Shown: in pieces, positions 35,301 to 43,430 of the stretch
Layout: every line of letters starts with the position of its first letter
Position numbering within the stretch: position 1 is the stretch's first letter
Origin: a bacterium
GTDB taxonomy: Bacteria; JAJVIF01
Assembly: GCA_022072165.1 (NCBI GenBank)
Contig: JAJVIF010000003.1
Span: 124,001 to 188,000 of the forward strand
Direction of reading: 5' to 3'
Length of the DNA stretch: 64,000 nucleotides
Program-made: the position numbers and the translations under genes
Notes under the pieces: model-generated
What the model saw: the letters and a program-made list of their open reading frames with translations, nothing else
What the model was told of the DNA's origin: nothing
Database searches by the model: none

Positions 35301-36375
35301 CGACTGCCCGCTCATCGTTCCGGCCTTCCTGGGCGTACATCTTCGCCAGGATCTGGGTGTTCGCCAGGGCACCGGGATTCAGATCGTAGAGCGCTTCATA
35401 GACTTCCCGGGCGGTCCCATCGTTCCGCTGGGAATGCAGGTAGTGCTCTGAGAGCAGATGCAGAATCTGTTCTTTACGCTCGTGGTTCTGCCAGAACTGC
35501 TCGTAGATTTCGACCGCGAATTCGCTGGTGTCTTTCGCGCGCAGGAGGTACGGCAGGAGCCGACGCCCGATGGCAGTACTGGGCGTCAGGTTGTACGCGT
35601 CCAGCAGGTGCTCGTAGATCGACTCCAGCATCTCGTCGGACTGGAGATAGATCCGGGTCAGCCCATCGAAAAAGAGGCGATCCTCGGGGCGGAGCTTCCG
35701 TGCCCACTGCAGCACCGTGTAGGCGTCCTTCGGCGGATTCGTCAGGTGGGAATAGCACCGCGCGACATTGAGTCGGTGCTCCTCATTCTGGGGATCGAGC
35801 TTCAGGAGCTGCCGGTAGACTTCGAGGGCTTCCTGATCGTACTTCGCGAGTTGGGCGTAACAGGCCCCGAGTCCCTGGACCGCAGAGATGAGGTCCTTAT
35901 GCGCCCGCCAGGCCCGCTCGAAGACTTTTTGTGTTTCCGGGGTGAACTCCTGCGCTTCCCAGGCCCCTGAGGCATAACCCAGCAGGATCCGTTCATTCCC
36001 CGGAGCCAGGGCATAGCCCTTCTTATAGACGCGGTAGGCACCTGGTCCGACCGGCTCTTTGTTCGAAGTCGAATAGGTATTACCCAGTGTTTCCAGCAGC
36101 TGCGACTTGTCGCCCTCAAACTCCAGTGCCCGGTCCAGGTACTGAAAGACCGACTCACGACGTCCCTGTCCATCCAGCGCTCGCGCCAGCCCGACCAGCA
36201 CCCGGATGCCCAGGGCATCCACATCCTTGGTCCCCTTGTGCTTTTCCAGCAGCTCTTTCGCCTGCTCGAAAAGGGTCCCTGCCTGCGTGAAGTCACGCTT
36301 TTGCAGGGCCGCTTCGCCATTGCGAATCAGCCCCTCGAGTTTTTTGGCCGGACTGAACAGTCCCCCCAAAACCAT
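32371..36375 (-). CDS. Very large TPR protein with a degenerate J-like C terminus
   Basis: 1334 residues. The ATG at 36375 follows GGAGGATC and was preferred to an upstream frame that reads through repeat DNA. Nearly the whole length is tetratricopeptide-type helical hairpins, for example GEAALQKRDFTQAGTLFEQAKELL, ALEVYRQLLKLDPQNEEHRLNVARCY and AEAHFRKAADVDPEHGAAALFEGAACH. There is no signal peptide, so it is probably cytoplasmic. Near residue ~1235 the segment YWTLGLTKGATVQDAEKSYF continues as RLIRTYNPERYPKEFMTIEAAYQFF, the outline of a DnaJ J-domain whose catalytic HPD is replaced (NPE). It is likely a scaffold; partners are unknown. The low-hydrophobicity ends give no anchoring. Confidence 0.85.
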   Translation of the reverse strand: MVLGGLFSPAKKLEGLIRNGEAALQKRDFTQAGTLFEQAKELLEKHKGTKDVDALGIRVLVGLARALDGQGRRESVFQYLDRALEFEGDKSQLLETLGNTYSTSNKEPVGPGAYRVYKKGYALAPGNERILLGYASGAWEAQEFTPETQKVFERAWRAHKDLISAVQGLGACYAQLAKYDQEALEVYRQLLKLDPQNEEHRLNVARCYSHLTNPPKDAYTVLQWARKLRPEDRLFFDGLTRIYLQSDEMLESIYEHLLDAYNLTPSTAIGRRLLPYLLRAKDTSEFAVEIYEQFWQNHERKEQILHLLSEHYLHSQRNDGTAREVYEALYDLNPGALANTQILAKMYAQEGRNDERAVGVYELALQGVDGASAAAIIHSLARGYLSAGRKDAKAREIYFRALAEKPQDHQVLLVLCEIALAKKVLDDRDLMVLERAFKLPATPKETRLKAAEVLAEHFIPRQRTDDLAIQLYRYLWQNTPEQLSALGVQLLASSLVAAGEGLKEAPLLKKALENRYDPAIGVALAQSYLADKRMDGEALAHYLRVLREDPTNEAIVEAVTPRILDKQDPDPQYYPIIIGALERNPKPVLQRLEGPKGRATLLTMAKTLLERRRYRQAQVVLEAARQINTNDAEIDYLLAVSMAAQGQANLAYPILQHLAKANPSPLVQYRLGHVAMLDGKHKEAAQVFAELAKAHPDHPLLIARQGQLAEATGQQKEAETLYKALAASKSSYAPYGTLKLALLHSTNGTLVDTASISAITEDKIFGSQAQSLLAAAQFRTGRAEFERNNYRAAARAWEQALELTSQQSPNPIAPCLSEAIFRLGVEAFSREEYTQAEAHFRKAADVDPEHGAAALFEGAACHASGKIIKAKACYERVLDRYPALRPEVALLYGKLELHKKHYDLANDILEGALEGKFRPYALLGRAISYYLNEDEERLPAVLQGNAMMEIYEAGLLHPAFMGVLHYQAGTAREGAALLEKVVQKDLAEKSFPFEGLFILGLLYIKADQRKLALYHWQRLLDLSVQDILRMGEERGIPKVKMVELYYSLLYRYLADSMVEEATGVLQKLEQMDPEGQDLAIARSYLALHKGYLAAKEQAYHHAINFWKDALKHAPNLAAYQNLGLVEMIKAHPDQALRYWKTFFEFMEKKVKVAPDENDVIQLNETRRIVNLLNTFQEEEEFKAAVKKEILIDDIEQVNSHYWTLGLTKGATVQDAEKSYFRLIRTYNPERYPKEFMTIEAAYQFFQDGPRLRKAEILVFNCFNLHKALRASRLPFKWGLPELPAINREVDGFVATDRVGKIVQPKQYVQKPALDAVGETLEVGDVQLVDFLATW

Positions 36376-36581
36376 GCGCTGCGATCCTCCCCGGATGGAC
36401 CCTCCCTGGCGGACCGCTCCGGTGTTCTGCCATGTATGCACCCGTGCACAGCACAGACCAGACCGCCCCTGGCCGGACTCCACACAGAAAGGCTCCCCGG
36501 CACGGCGGGGAGACGGAGCAGTATACATTCGCCGGGGGCTCAGGAAAATCAGGAATCGCTTATGTTGCCTGCGGATCAGGG

Positions 36582-36746
36582 CGGCGGCGCAGCAAGCCAC
36601 GCCGCTGCTTCCACCCCGCCGGGACGAGGCGTCCCGGCACCCACCGACGCGGGCGTCGGAATGCCGGGCGACCGGGGGTCGCCCCTCCGGTAAAACGGCT
36701 GGTAGGTCGACCTCCAGGTCGATGGGCGTGGGGACTTCAGTCCCCC
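36582..36746. repeat. Hairpin-word mosaic, locus A
   Basis: A non-coding stretch between divergent genes. It holds GGGACGAGGCGTCCC (36621-36635), CCGACGCGGGCGTCGG (36644-36659), GGGCGACCGGGGGTCGCCC (36666-36684), TCGACCTCCAGGTCGA (36707-36722) and GGGGACTTCAGTCCCC (36730-36745), each a near-perfect stem with a 2-4 base centre. The same words recur at about 47.1 and 57.8 kb. Confidence 0.8.
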
Positions 36747-36767
36747 ACCCAAGACAGCCGCGGCAAG

Positions 36768-36773
36768 TACCAT
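36768..36773 (+). promoter_or_regulatory. -10-like box TACCAT, leaderless start
   Basis: TACCAT ends 6 bases before the ATG at 36780; no SD is present. The repeat mosaic lies directly upstream, in the -35 region. Confidence 0.5.
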
Positions 36774-36779
36774 CACCTC

Positions 36780-37208
36780 ATGGACCCCTACCTCGAACAT
36801 GCCAACATCACGGTCCCTGACATGGACGCCGCCCTGGACTTCCTGCGTGTCGCCTGCCCCACCTGGCAGATTCGTCACGACGCGATCCACCCGGTCAGCA
36901 AGCTCCGCTGGGTCCACGTCGGCACGCCGGAATCCTATCTGGCCCTGCAGGAGCCGCATCCGGGACGCACGCCCGAGGATCATCGCCGTCCCTACGACGA
37001 CATCGGCATCAATCACCTCGGCATCGTGGTCCCGGACTTCGATGCCCTCGCGGCCCGGATCGACGCAGCGGGGTATCGTCGCGGTATGGAGGTCGACCCG
37101 CATCCAGCCCGAAAGCGTGCGTACTGGTTCGACCACGCTGGCTTCGAATGGGAGTTCATCGAGTACCTGACCAGCGATCCGGTGGACCGCCACGACTACA
37201 CCCGCTGA
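36780..37208 (+). CDS. Glyoxalase/VOC-fold protein
   Basis: 142 residues, one vicinal-oxygen-chelate module pair. First half: LEHANITVPDMDAALDFL, with a His at residue 7 as candidate metal ligand. Second half: INHLGIVVPDFDALAARIDAAGY, and a C-terminal Glu in FEWEFIEYL. The arrangement fits the glyoxalase I / ring-cleavage dioxygenase superfamily; the substrate is unknown. It ends directly against the convergent dehydratase gene (adjacent stops at 37208 and 37209). Confidence 0.85.
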   Translation: MDPYLEHANITVPDMDAALDFLRVACPTWQIRHDAIHPVSKLRWVHVGTPESYLALQEPHPGRTPEDHRRPYDDIGINHLGIVVPDFDALAARIDAAGYRRGMEVDPHPARKRAYWFDHAGFEWEFIEYLTSDPVDRHDYTR

Positions 37209-37514
37209 TCAGTCGGTAATGGCGCTAATCCGCCGGGCCAGCTCCACATCGAGGGACGTCACGACCCGTCCGGCATCGTGGGTACACAACCGTATCGCCA
37301 CGCGATTCCAGGAGTTGGACCAGTCGGGATGATGGTCCAGTCGCTCCGCGAGAAGCGCGACCTGCGTCATGAACGCAAAGGCGGCGCGGAAGTGCGGAAA
37401 GGTCCACTCCCGCACCAGAGCGTCATCCTCATGCCGCCATCCTGGGAGGGTACCCAGCGCTGCGGCGATTTCAGTAGAGTTCAAAGGTGACCGGGAAGGT
37501 GCCGATGCTGACAT
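37209..37514 (-). CDS. Pterin-4a-carbinolamine dehydratase
   Basis: 101 residues, the usual size. It carries the family signature: LPGWRHEDDALVREWTFPHFRAAFAFMTQVA, then LAERLDHHPDWSNSWNRVAIRL (active-site His pair followed by Pro) and THDAGRVVTSLDVELARRI. The enzyme dehydrates 4a-hydroxytetrahydropterin in pterin recycling for aromatic amino acid hydroxylases; in bacteria lacking those it may have a different role. No hydroxylase is visible in the window. TAGACT lies 6 bases before the ATG at 37514, so the start is probably leaderless. Confidence 0.95.
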   Translation of the reverse strand: MSASAPSRSPLNSTEIAAALGTLPGWRHEDDALVREWTFPHFRAAFAFMTQVALLAERLDHHPDWSNSWNRVAIRLCTHDAGRVVTSLDVELARRISAITD

Positions 37515-37617
37515 ACCTCTAGTCTAAATCGCGCTGATGTGACCCGGCAGTTATCGGAGCCTGTAACTGGCGAGACAATGCGGTGCAACCTGCCTGTCTG
37601 CCCACACTTCCGGCACC

Positions 37618-38955
37618 TTAAATCACGCCGCCAGCTACGGGCTTCCAGTACTCGCAGAGCTCGTAGAGGAGTAAAGGAGCCAGCAGATGTTCGCCACTGA
37701 CGATCGGATCCATCAACACGGTCTCCAGGGGCTGTTGATTGATCGTGCCACTGACTCGTAAGGTTTCGCGCAGCCCGTCTTCATCCGTGTCCTCGACCCA
37801 GACTGACAAGTCCATCAACGGTGGCTGATTCTGCCAGGTATTGAGCAGGGGTTCGGCGTACGGTGGCCGGTCAAATGCAGCCCCCGGATGGTTTCCGGCA
37901 TCGGCAAAGATGCGGGCTTGAAACACCATTGAACCAACTTCTGGATCCTCGATAATTTGCGCCTGCCCATGGGTATGACGAAGAAACGCGCGCTTCCACA
38001 GATAAAGATCTGGAGCCAGATCTCCAGACCCGGCTGAGGAGGAGCCAAAAAACCACTGGAAAGAGGAAGCAAACTCAAAGTCACGCCGGATGCGACGGCC
38101 ATACTCCTGGCCTGTTTCCGTGACCCCTTTGCGAAACGCCAGCTCCTGCGGCGATACGCTCCCCCCCAGGGACTCCAGGTCTGACAGCCGGGTTACCAGA
38201 GAATCAGCCACTTCGTTCCAGTGCCTCATATCGGCTCTGACTATTAGCAGTTCGGTAAACGTTTCCTCCAGGACGCGGCCGACCTCCAGGTCATAGGTCA
38301 GGTTCTCCAACAGGACAGGATCGAGCTGCCCAGATTCCTCGAGGTTGATGAGAAACTGCCGGTACTTGGAAAGCAGCGGGAGCAGCCGCACACCATACAG
38401 ACGTCGCGCCTGAACCATGCTCTCCCGACTGATCTCCTGGTAGCGAGGAGGTACATTCAGTGAACCTTCCCATGTGACGATCTCCCCTCGGGAATCCTTA
38501 AACTCTACGACTACCTTCTTGTAACCTTCCGAAGCAATTCGATAATCATGCTGTGCATCAAGCACAAAACTGCCGCCTTCCAGCGGAATCAGCGTATTCG
38601 GAAACAACGGAGTCGTCGTACCAGGCAGCATATCGTTGGTCGAAGTCATCACGACCCGCTCAGTTCGAAAACCTGTCAGCAGATCGGTCACCTTGACCAC
38701 GCAGGGTTCTTCCGCATCGAGGCCTTCCTGTGTCTCGATTATCCCTGCCAGCCGGAATCGCCCTCCAGGAATCAGCTCCCAGTCACCCGGCGCTTCAGTT
38801 ACCGTCAGCGTCAGACTCTGCTGCCCTCGGCGATCATCTCGCGTGGCCACGTTTTCTGCCTGGCGACAGCTTACGCTGCAAATCACGACGATAAGACCCA
38901 GGAGCAGCCGGGGAGTAACCCCGGACACATGTGCCAAGTGAGCGTGACGCTGCAT
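37618..38955 (-). CDS. Lipoprotein of duplicated CxxCxxxWC module, copy 1
   Basis: 445 residues. The ATG at 38955 has AGGAGAG upstream and opens a lipoprotein signal with LIVVICSVSC. Homologous to the lipoprotein at 48236-49501: both have an early beta-rich domain (SLTLTVTEAPGDWELIPGGRFRLAGI here), the helix QARRLYGVRLLPLLSKYRQF, LWKRAFLRHTHG, and an acidic loop VEDTDEDGLRETL that resembles a calcium-binding repeat. It has no enzymatic signature. It starts 25 bases after a small Cys-rich gene; the same pairing occurs at the other locus, so the two products probably act together outside the cytoplasm. Confidence 0.8.
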   Translation of the reverse strand: MQRHAHLAHVSGVTPRLLLGLIVVICSVSCRQAENVATRDDRRGQQSLTLTVTEAPGDWELIPGGRFRLAGIIETQEGLDAEEPCVVKVTDLLTGFRTERVVMTSTNDMLPGTTTPLFPNTLIPLEGGSFVLDAQHDYRIASEGYKKVVVEFKDSRGEIVTWEGSLNVPPRYQEISRESMVQARRLYGVRLLPLLSKYRQFLINLEESGQLDPVLLENLTYDLEVGRVLEETFTELLIVRADMRHWNEVADSLVTRLSDLESLGGSVSPQELAFRKGVTETGQEYGRRIRRDFEFASSFQWFFGSSSAGSGDLAPDLYLWKRAFLRHTHGQAQIIEDPEVGSMVFQARIFADAGNHPGAAFDRPPYAEPLLNTWQNQPPLMDLSVWVEDTDEDGLRETLRVSGTINQQPLETVLMDPIVSGEHLLAPLLLYELCEYWKPVAGGVI

Positions 38956-38980
38956 GATTCGCTCTCCTGTCTTTCCGAGT

Positions 38981-39487
38981 TTAGCAGGATAAAGCATCGA
39001 CTGCCTGCCTCTGATCGAGTTCCAGTGTTGTGTAGAGGTCTTCCGTCTGTTCACAAAGCCTGTCCAGATTCTCTCTGGTCTTCTTCCGGGTTGTCTCCGT
39101 CTGACCTGACAGGCCACTCAGATCGCTGTCATCGATTTCCTGCTTGCTGCTTCTGAACTGGCCTCCGACACAGATGATAAAACTGAACTGACAGTCACAC
39201 TCGAAGCCGATGATTGCGTCGCAGGTGTAGGTCCCCTGCAGTCCTGCTGCGCCGCACCAGTTCTTAAAGCAGCCGAGGCAGGCTAACTCGTTCGAATGGA
39301 GCCGATGCCTGGGAAAGCGACCGTCTGCTCCAAAACCAATGCATTGGGCAGCGCTTTCGACTCCCGCTCTATAACCATCGGCTTCAGAGTTGGGGTCGGA
39401 CTCACTGCAATGAATGTGATGAAGGCTCCCAAACAGTGCCATTCCCAGCAGGAGCAACTTCAATCTTGGGTGGAGTGTCGTTAGCAA
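38981..39487 (-). CDS. Small exported CxxCxxxWC protein, copy 1
   Basis: 168 residues with the TTG at 39487 as start, which lacks a clear SD; an internal TTG a few codons later is possible. A hydrophobic N terminus (LKLLLLGMALFGSLHHIHC) could be a signal peptide or lipobox. The core ACLGCFKNWC, then TCDAIIGFECDCQF and a late LDRLCEQ, match the small gene at 49486-49974 (ECWACLNSWC, SCETILALFC, LDDLCAE). The C-terminal half is charged and helical. Function unknown. A dinucleotide repeat lies about 43 bases upstream of the start. Confidence 0.65.
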   Translation of the reverse strand: MLTTLHPRLKLLLLGMALFGSLHHIHCSESDPNSEADGYRAGVESAAQCIGFGADGRFPRHRLHSNELACLGCFKNWCGAAGLQGTYTCDAIIGFECDCQFSFIICVGGQFRSSKQEIDDSDLSGLSGQTETTRKKTRENLDRLCEQTEDLYTTLELDQRQAVDALSC

Positions 39488-39529
39488 GGCTCAGCACCTG
39501 TAGGCTGACTTGGTGGTAACGTTGGATAT

Positions 39530-39548
39530 TCTCTCTCTCTCTCTCTCT
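39530..39548. repeat. Dinucleotide microsatellite (TC)9
   Basis: A perfect T(CT)9 run, read as GA repeats on the minus strand, 43 bases upstream of the TTG of the small Cys-rich gene. In this GC-rich window such a tract is unusual; length changes could alter promoter spacing. Confidence 0.85.
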
Positions 39549-39570
39549 TGTCAAGCCATACTTCAGAATT

Positions 39571-42210
39571 TTATACAGCCGCCTGAGCGACTCTTCTCTC
39601 CCGACGCCTAAGCACCAGCTTGTGCAACTCGCTGGCCAGCAGGACGCTCATTGCCAGCCCCAGCAACTCCAGCCACATCTCGCCCGAGACCGGGTGGATG
39701 CTCAGCACCTGCTGCATGACCGGCCAGTGCATCGCTCCGGCATGGACCAGCGTCGCGGTCAGGGTCCCCCACAACAGCAACGGACTGCGCAGGGGATTCA
39801 TCGTGAATGCCGACCGCAACTCCGACCGGCAGACACCGACCTGCACGTTTTCGAAGAGAATCAGCAGCAGCAACGTGTGATTGCGCGCATCGGTCAGGGC
39901 CATCCCTGCCTGCAACAGCAGGGTGAAGAGCCCCCAGCAGACGCCTCCCATGACCAGCCCGGAGAGGATCACCCGCTCGATCATCACCCGGTTAAACAGG
40001 GGCTCCTGCAGCGGACGCGGTGGGTGCTCCGCTTCATCCCCTTCCGCCGACTCGAACGCCAGCGCCACATCCTGGATCCCGTTCGTCACCAGATTGAGCC
40101 AGAGGAGCTGCACCGCATTCAGCGGGACCGGCGAGCCCACCACCATGGCGGTCATCACCAGCAGCACCTCTGCAACACTGGTCGAGACCAGCAGATGCAC
40201 CACCTTGCGGATGTTGTTGTACGCCACCCGTCCTTCTTCAACCCCATTCACCAGCGACGCAAAGTTGTCATCCGTCAGGATCAGCTCCGCCGACTCCCGG
40301 GCGATGTCGGTCCCCAGCTGTCCCATAGCGACCCCAACATGCGCCGCCTTCAGGGCCGGGGCATCATTCGCCCCATCCCCGGTCACCGCCACCGCTTCCC
40401 CGGACCGCATCAGGGTCTCGACAATCTGGAGCTTTTGCGCCGGATCGACCCGTGCAAAAATCCGCGCCCGCTGCACCAGCGCCGGCCACGTCGCCGGATC
40501 ACTCTCCCGCCAGGTCTGCCCCGTCACGACCTCGCTCTCGCTGGAGGCCAGCCCCAGCTCCCGCCCGATGGTCAGCGCGGTCTGTGGATGGTCGCCGGTA
40601 ATCATGGCGACATCGATGCCGGCGGTCTTGCAGCGCGCGATCGCCTCCGGGACTTCCGGGCGAATGGGGTCCTGCAGGGCGATGAGTCCCGCGCACTGCA
40701 ATCCCTGTGGCAGCGCTTCCGGACGGTCCGGCGCGCTGTCCACCACCCCGCTACTCAGCGCGAGGACCTTGTACCCCTGCGCCGCCAGTTCCTCGACCCG
40801 CTCCCGCAGCGATGCCGTCACGTCCTCCGGATCGCTGCAGGCTGTCAGGATCACTTCCGGTGCGCCCTTGGCATATGCACGCACGGTGGCTCCATCACGG
40901 ACCCAGACCGCCGCACCCGCCCGCTCTGATTCATAGGGCAGCCGCTCCTGGATCTCCGGCAACGACTCTCCTGTCACCCCTGCCTGCTCCGCGAGGCGGA
41001 GTCCGGCCAGATCCACTGCATCACCATGTTCGACCCAGGTGTCATCTTCCCGGGTGCGAATCGCTTCATTTACCAGCGCGCCCGCCAGGACCAGCCGTTG
41101 CATGGCGGGATCCTCCAGCAGATGCTCCGGACGATCGAGTCGTCCATCAGGGAGCACAATCCGCCGGATCGCCAGCTGATTCTCTGTGAGGGTGCCGGTC
41201 TTGTCGGAGGCGATGAATGTACAGGAGCCCAGCGACTCCACGGCCACCAGTCGCCGGACAATCACCCGTCGCCGGCTCAGCCGGTGGACCGCCACCGCCA
41301 GCGCGATGGTGATTGCCACCGGGAGTCCTTCGGGAATCGCCGAGACCCCCAGCGCGATGGCGAAGATGACGACTTCATAGAAGCTCTGTCCCTGCCAGAG
41401 CCCCAAGGCAATGACCACCACCGCCGCCATCCCGACCAGCAGCGACACCTGATGCGCGAAACGTTCCATCCGCTGCACGAGTGGCGGCTTCTCACTGGTG
41501 CCGCGTCCGAGACTTGCCGCCAGTTGCCCCAGCACGGTATGGGTCCCGGTGGCGATAACAACGCCGCGGCAACGACCTGCGGTGAGCAATGTCCCGGAAT
41601 AGAGCATCTGCTGCTGATCACCGAGCCCGCCGTCAGCCGTCCCGGCCTCCATCGCGACTTTGCTGACCGCCATCGACTCACCCGTAAGCAGCGACTCATC
41701 GACCCGCAAGTCATCCGCCTGCAGCAGTCGCAGGTCCGCCGGGACCCGGTTCCCCGACTCCAGCACCACGACATCGCCCGGGACCAGCAGCGCGGCGAGG
41801 GTGTCGCGGATCTTCCCCGCCCGCAGCACTGTCGCGTGAGGCTCTGTCAGCTGGCGCAGCGCCTGGGCGCTCCGCTCCGCGCTGAATTCCTGAATCACAC
41901 CCACGACCACATTCAGCAAAATCACCAGGGCGATGAAGCCGGCTTCCATGTGCTCGCCTGCGATCATCGCGAGCAAAAAGGCGACACCGATGACATAGGT
42001 GATGGGGTTTTGCAATTGACGCCAGGCCAGCTGCCACCACGCCAGCGGAGGGGGCTCCGGCAGTTCGTTGCGACCATAGCGCTCCAGGCGCGCAGTCGCT
42101 TCCGCGTCGGTCAGGCCGACAGGCGTGGCCTCCAGGACCGCCAGGAGGTCCGTGAGGGGCACCTGCTGCAGGTTGGGCGTTACGACCGCATCGACGTCAC
42201 TGCTGGGCAT
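39571..42210 (-). CDS. Cation-transporting P-type ATPase (P2-type)
   Basis: 879 residues. All hallmarks are present: N-terminal cation-ATPase domain (LEATPVGLTDAEATARLERYGRNELPE), LTGES, PEGLP in the fourth membrane helix, phosphorylation motif DKTGTLT near residue 335, KGAPE for nucleotide binding, TGDHPQTA and TGDGANDAPALK. The C terminus has the usual six-helix bundle. The sixth helix reads NLVTNGIQDVALAFE rather than the NxxTD of calcium pumps, so the ion is uncertain (Ca, Na, K or Mg are possible). CATAAT lies 6 bases before the ATG at 42210. Confidence 0.93.
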   Translation of the reverse strand: MPSSDVDAVVTPNLQQVPLTDLLAVLEATPVGLTDAEATARLERYGRNELPEPPPLAWWQLAWRQLQNPITYVIGVAFLLAMIAGEHMEAGFIALVILLNVVVGVIQEFSAERSAQALRQLTEPHATVLRAGKIRDTLAALLVPGDVVVLESGNRVPADLRLLQADDLRVDESLLTGESMAVSKVAMEAGTADGGLGDQQQMLYSGTLLTAGRCRGVVIATGTHTVLGQLAASLGRGTSEKPPLVQRMERFAHQVSLLVGMAAVVVIALGLWQGQSFYEVVIFAIALGVSAIPEGLPVAITIALAVAVHRLSRRRVIVRRLVAVESLGSCTFIASDKTGTLTENQLAIRRIVLPDGRLDRPEHLLEDPAMQRLVLAGALVNEAIRTREDDTWVEHGDAVDLAGLRLAEQAGVTGESLPEIQERLPYESERAGAAVWVRDGATVRAYAKGAPEVILTACSDPEDVTASLRERVEELAAQGYKVLALSSGVVDSAPDRPEALPQGLQCAGLIALQDPIRPEVPEAIARCKTAGIDVAMITGDHPQTALTIGRELGLASSESEVVTGQTWRESDPATWPALVQRARIFARVDPAQKLQIVETLMRSGEAVAVTGDGANDAPALKAAHVGVAMGQLGTDIARESAELILTDDNFASLVNGVEEGRVAYNNIRKVVHLLVSTSVAEVLLVMTAMVVGSPVPLNAVQLLWLNLVTNGIQDVALAFESAEGDEAEHPPRPLQEPLFNRVMIERVILSGLVMGGVCWGLFTLLLQAGMALTDARNHTLLLLILFENVQVGVCRSELRSAFTMNPLRSPLLLWGTLTATLVHAGAMHWPVMQQVLSIHPVSGEMWLELLGLAMSVLLASELHKLVLRRRERRVAQAAV

Positions 42211-42270
42211 CTCTTCATTATGCGCACTGGCCTACGAGCAGTCTGCGCCAGCTGTCACACCGCACCGCGG

Positions 42271-43416
42271 TCAGCCCCGGATGCCAGCCGCCCACTGCTC
42301 CTGCGTGGCGCGTCCCTTTTGCGCAGACTGCAATGCGGTCAGACTGATTATTGCGTGCGGACTTAAGGACCGCACCTGGAAGATCACCACCGCCAGCGCC
42401 TGCGTCAGGTCGCGGCGGAGTCGCGCGTTGTACGGCAGCTTCAGGACCTGACGCGGTCCCCGCAGGATGATGCGATGGCGCCAGTAGGGAGCGGTGGCAT
42501 CCCCCGCGAAGGCGGGGAGGGCCATGATGATCTGACGTGGATACAGCCCGAACCACGCCCGCGGGTCGAACCATTGCAGGAGCACCGTGTAGAGCCACTG
42601 CATCCAGCGACCATAACGCTCCCCCAGATAAAGGGCGTAGCCAAGGCCGTTCAGCCGACGGTCATCGGTGATCTCGGTGATGTTCTGGAAGTGCAGCACA
42701 CGCCGTCCTCCCCACCCCATCAGCATCACTTTGTCCCGTCCGACATGTACATAGGTCTGGACATAAGGACGCACCAGCAGCAACACCAATGTTCCCAGCG
42801 CACCACCGATGGCCACCAGTCGCCACCACCAGAGCCCCGGTGCCCAACTCAGCAGCATCCCCGCAAGACCGTACATCGCGACACCGATCATCCCCAGCAA
42901 GCCCAGCAGAATGCCGAGGTTCGCCAGGTTCACCGGGATACGCCGCATCTGGCGCATGTGCGGTCCCAGGTCCAGGAACCAGCGGGGGAGATCGAGGGTC
43001 CGGATCAGCGTGTCTATGCCCAGATGAAAGCCGGGCATCCCAGGCGCGACGAATTTCGCCCCGAGGTCCTCGCCAATCTTGATGACTTCTGCCGCCCGGA
43101 CCTCCTCCAGCGGCCCCCCACATTGCGGACAGTTCCGCTCGGCCAGCGCCGGTAATGAGATGGTCCGCTTACAGGCGTCACACCGAAAGACCAGCTCCCG
43201 GGTCTGCGAGAAGACCGGAAACTCCCGCAGCAGGTCGCTCATCACGGTCTCGCGACGCTGTGCTTCTGCCACCCGCTGCTTCGGCAGTTCCACCATCAGG
43301 CCATCGCGACGCCATTCCATAAGAACCGCGGCGATTTCATCCGGACGAGGCGCACCGGCGTTCGCCGCTTCCTGATTCGCGGTCAGTGGGCCAAAGATGA
43401 ACGAAAAATCAGCCAT
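42271..43416 (-). CDS. Zinc-ribbon membrane protein
   Basis: 381 residues. A helical N terminus is followed by a zinc ribbon (RCDAC...NCPQC, residues ~78-98), then two or three membrane helices (LGILLGLLGMIGVAMYGLAGMLL; LVAIGGALGTLVLLLV) and a C-terminal soluble domain that may have a PH-like beta fold (RDKVMLMGWGGRRVLHFQNITEITDD). No enzymatic motif was seen. The start lies 14 bases after the stop of the upstream CsgG-like gene with a GGAG, so the two form an operon. Role unknown; a membrane-linked sensor or adaptor is possible. Confidence 0.75.
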   Translation of the reverse strand: MADFSFIFGPLTANQEAANAGAPRPDEIAAVLMEWRRDGLMVELPKQRVAEAQRRETVMSDLLREFPVFSQTRELVFRCDACKRTISLPALAERNCPQCGGPLEEVRAAEVIKIGEDLGAKFVAPGMPGFHLGIDTLIRTLDLPRWFLDLGPHMRQMRRIPVNLANLGILLGLLGMIGVAMYGLAGMLLSWAPGLWWWRLVAIGGALGTLVLLLVRPYVQTYVHVGRDKVMLMGWGGRRVLHFQNITEITDDRRLNGLGYALYLGERYGRWMQWLYTVLLQWFDPRAWFGLYPRQIIMALPAFAGDATAPYWRHRIILRGPRQVLKLPYNARLRRDLTQALAVVIFQVRSLSPHAIISLTALQSAQKGRATQEQWAAGIRG

Positions 43417-43430
43417 GCCAGGCTCCGCTG

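Noticed and set aside
33331-35451. 706-codon plus-strand ORF
   Set aside because: Antisense to the TPR gene, whose periodic helical repeats prove the minus strand is coding.
39622-40936. Plus-strand ORFs opposite the P-type ATPase
   Set aside because: The minus strand carries all catalytic motifs of the ATPase in correct order.
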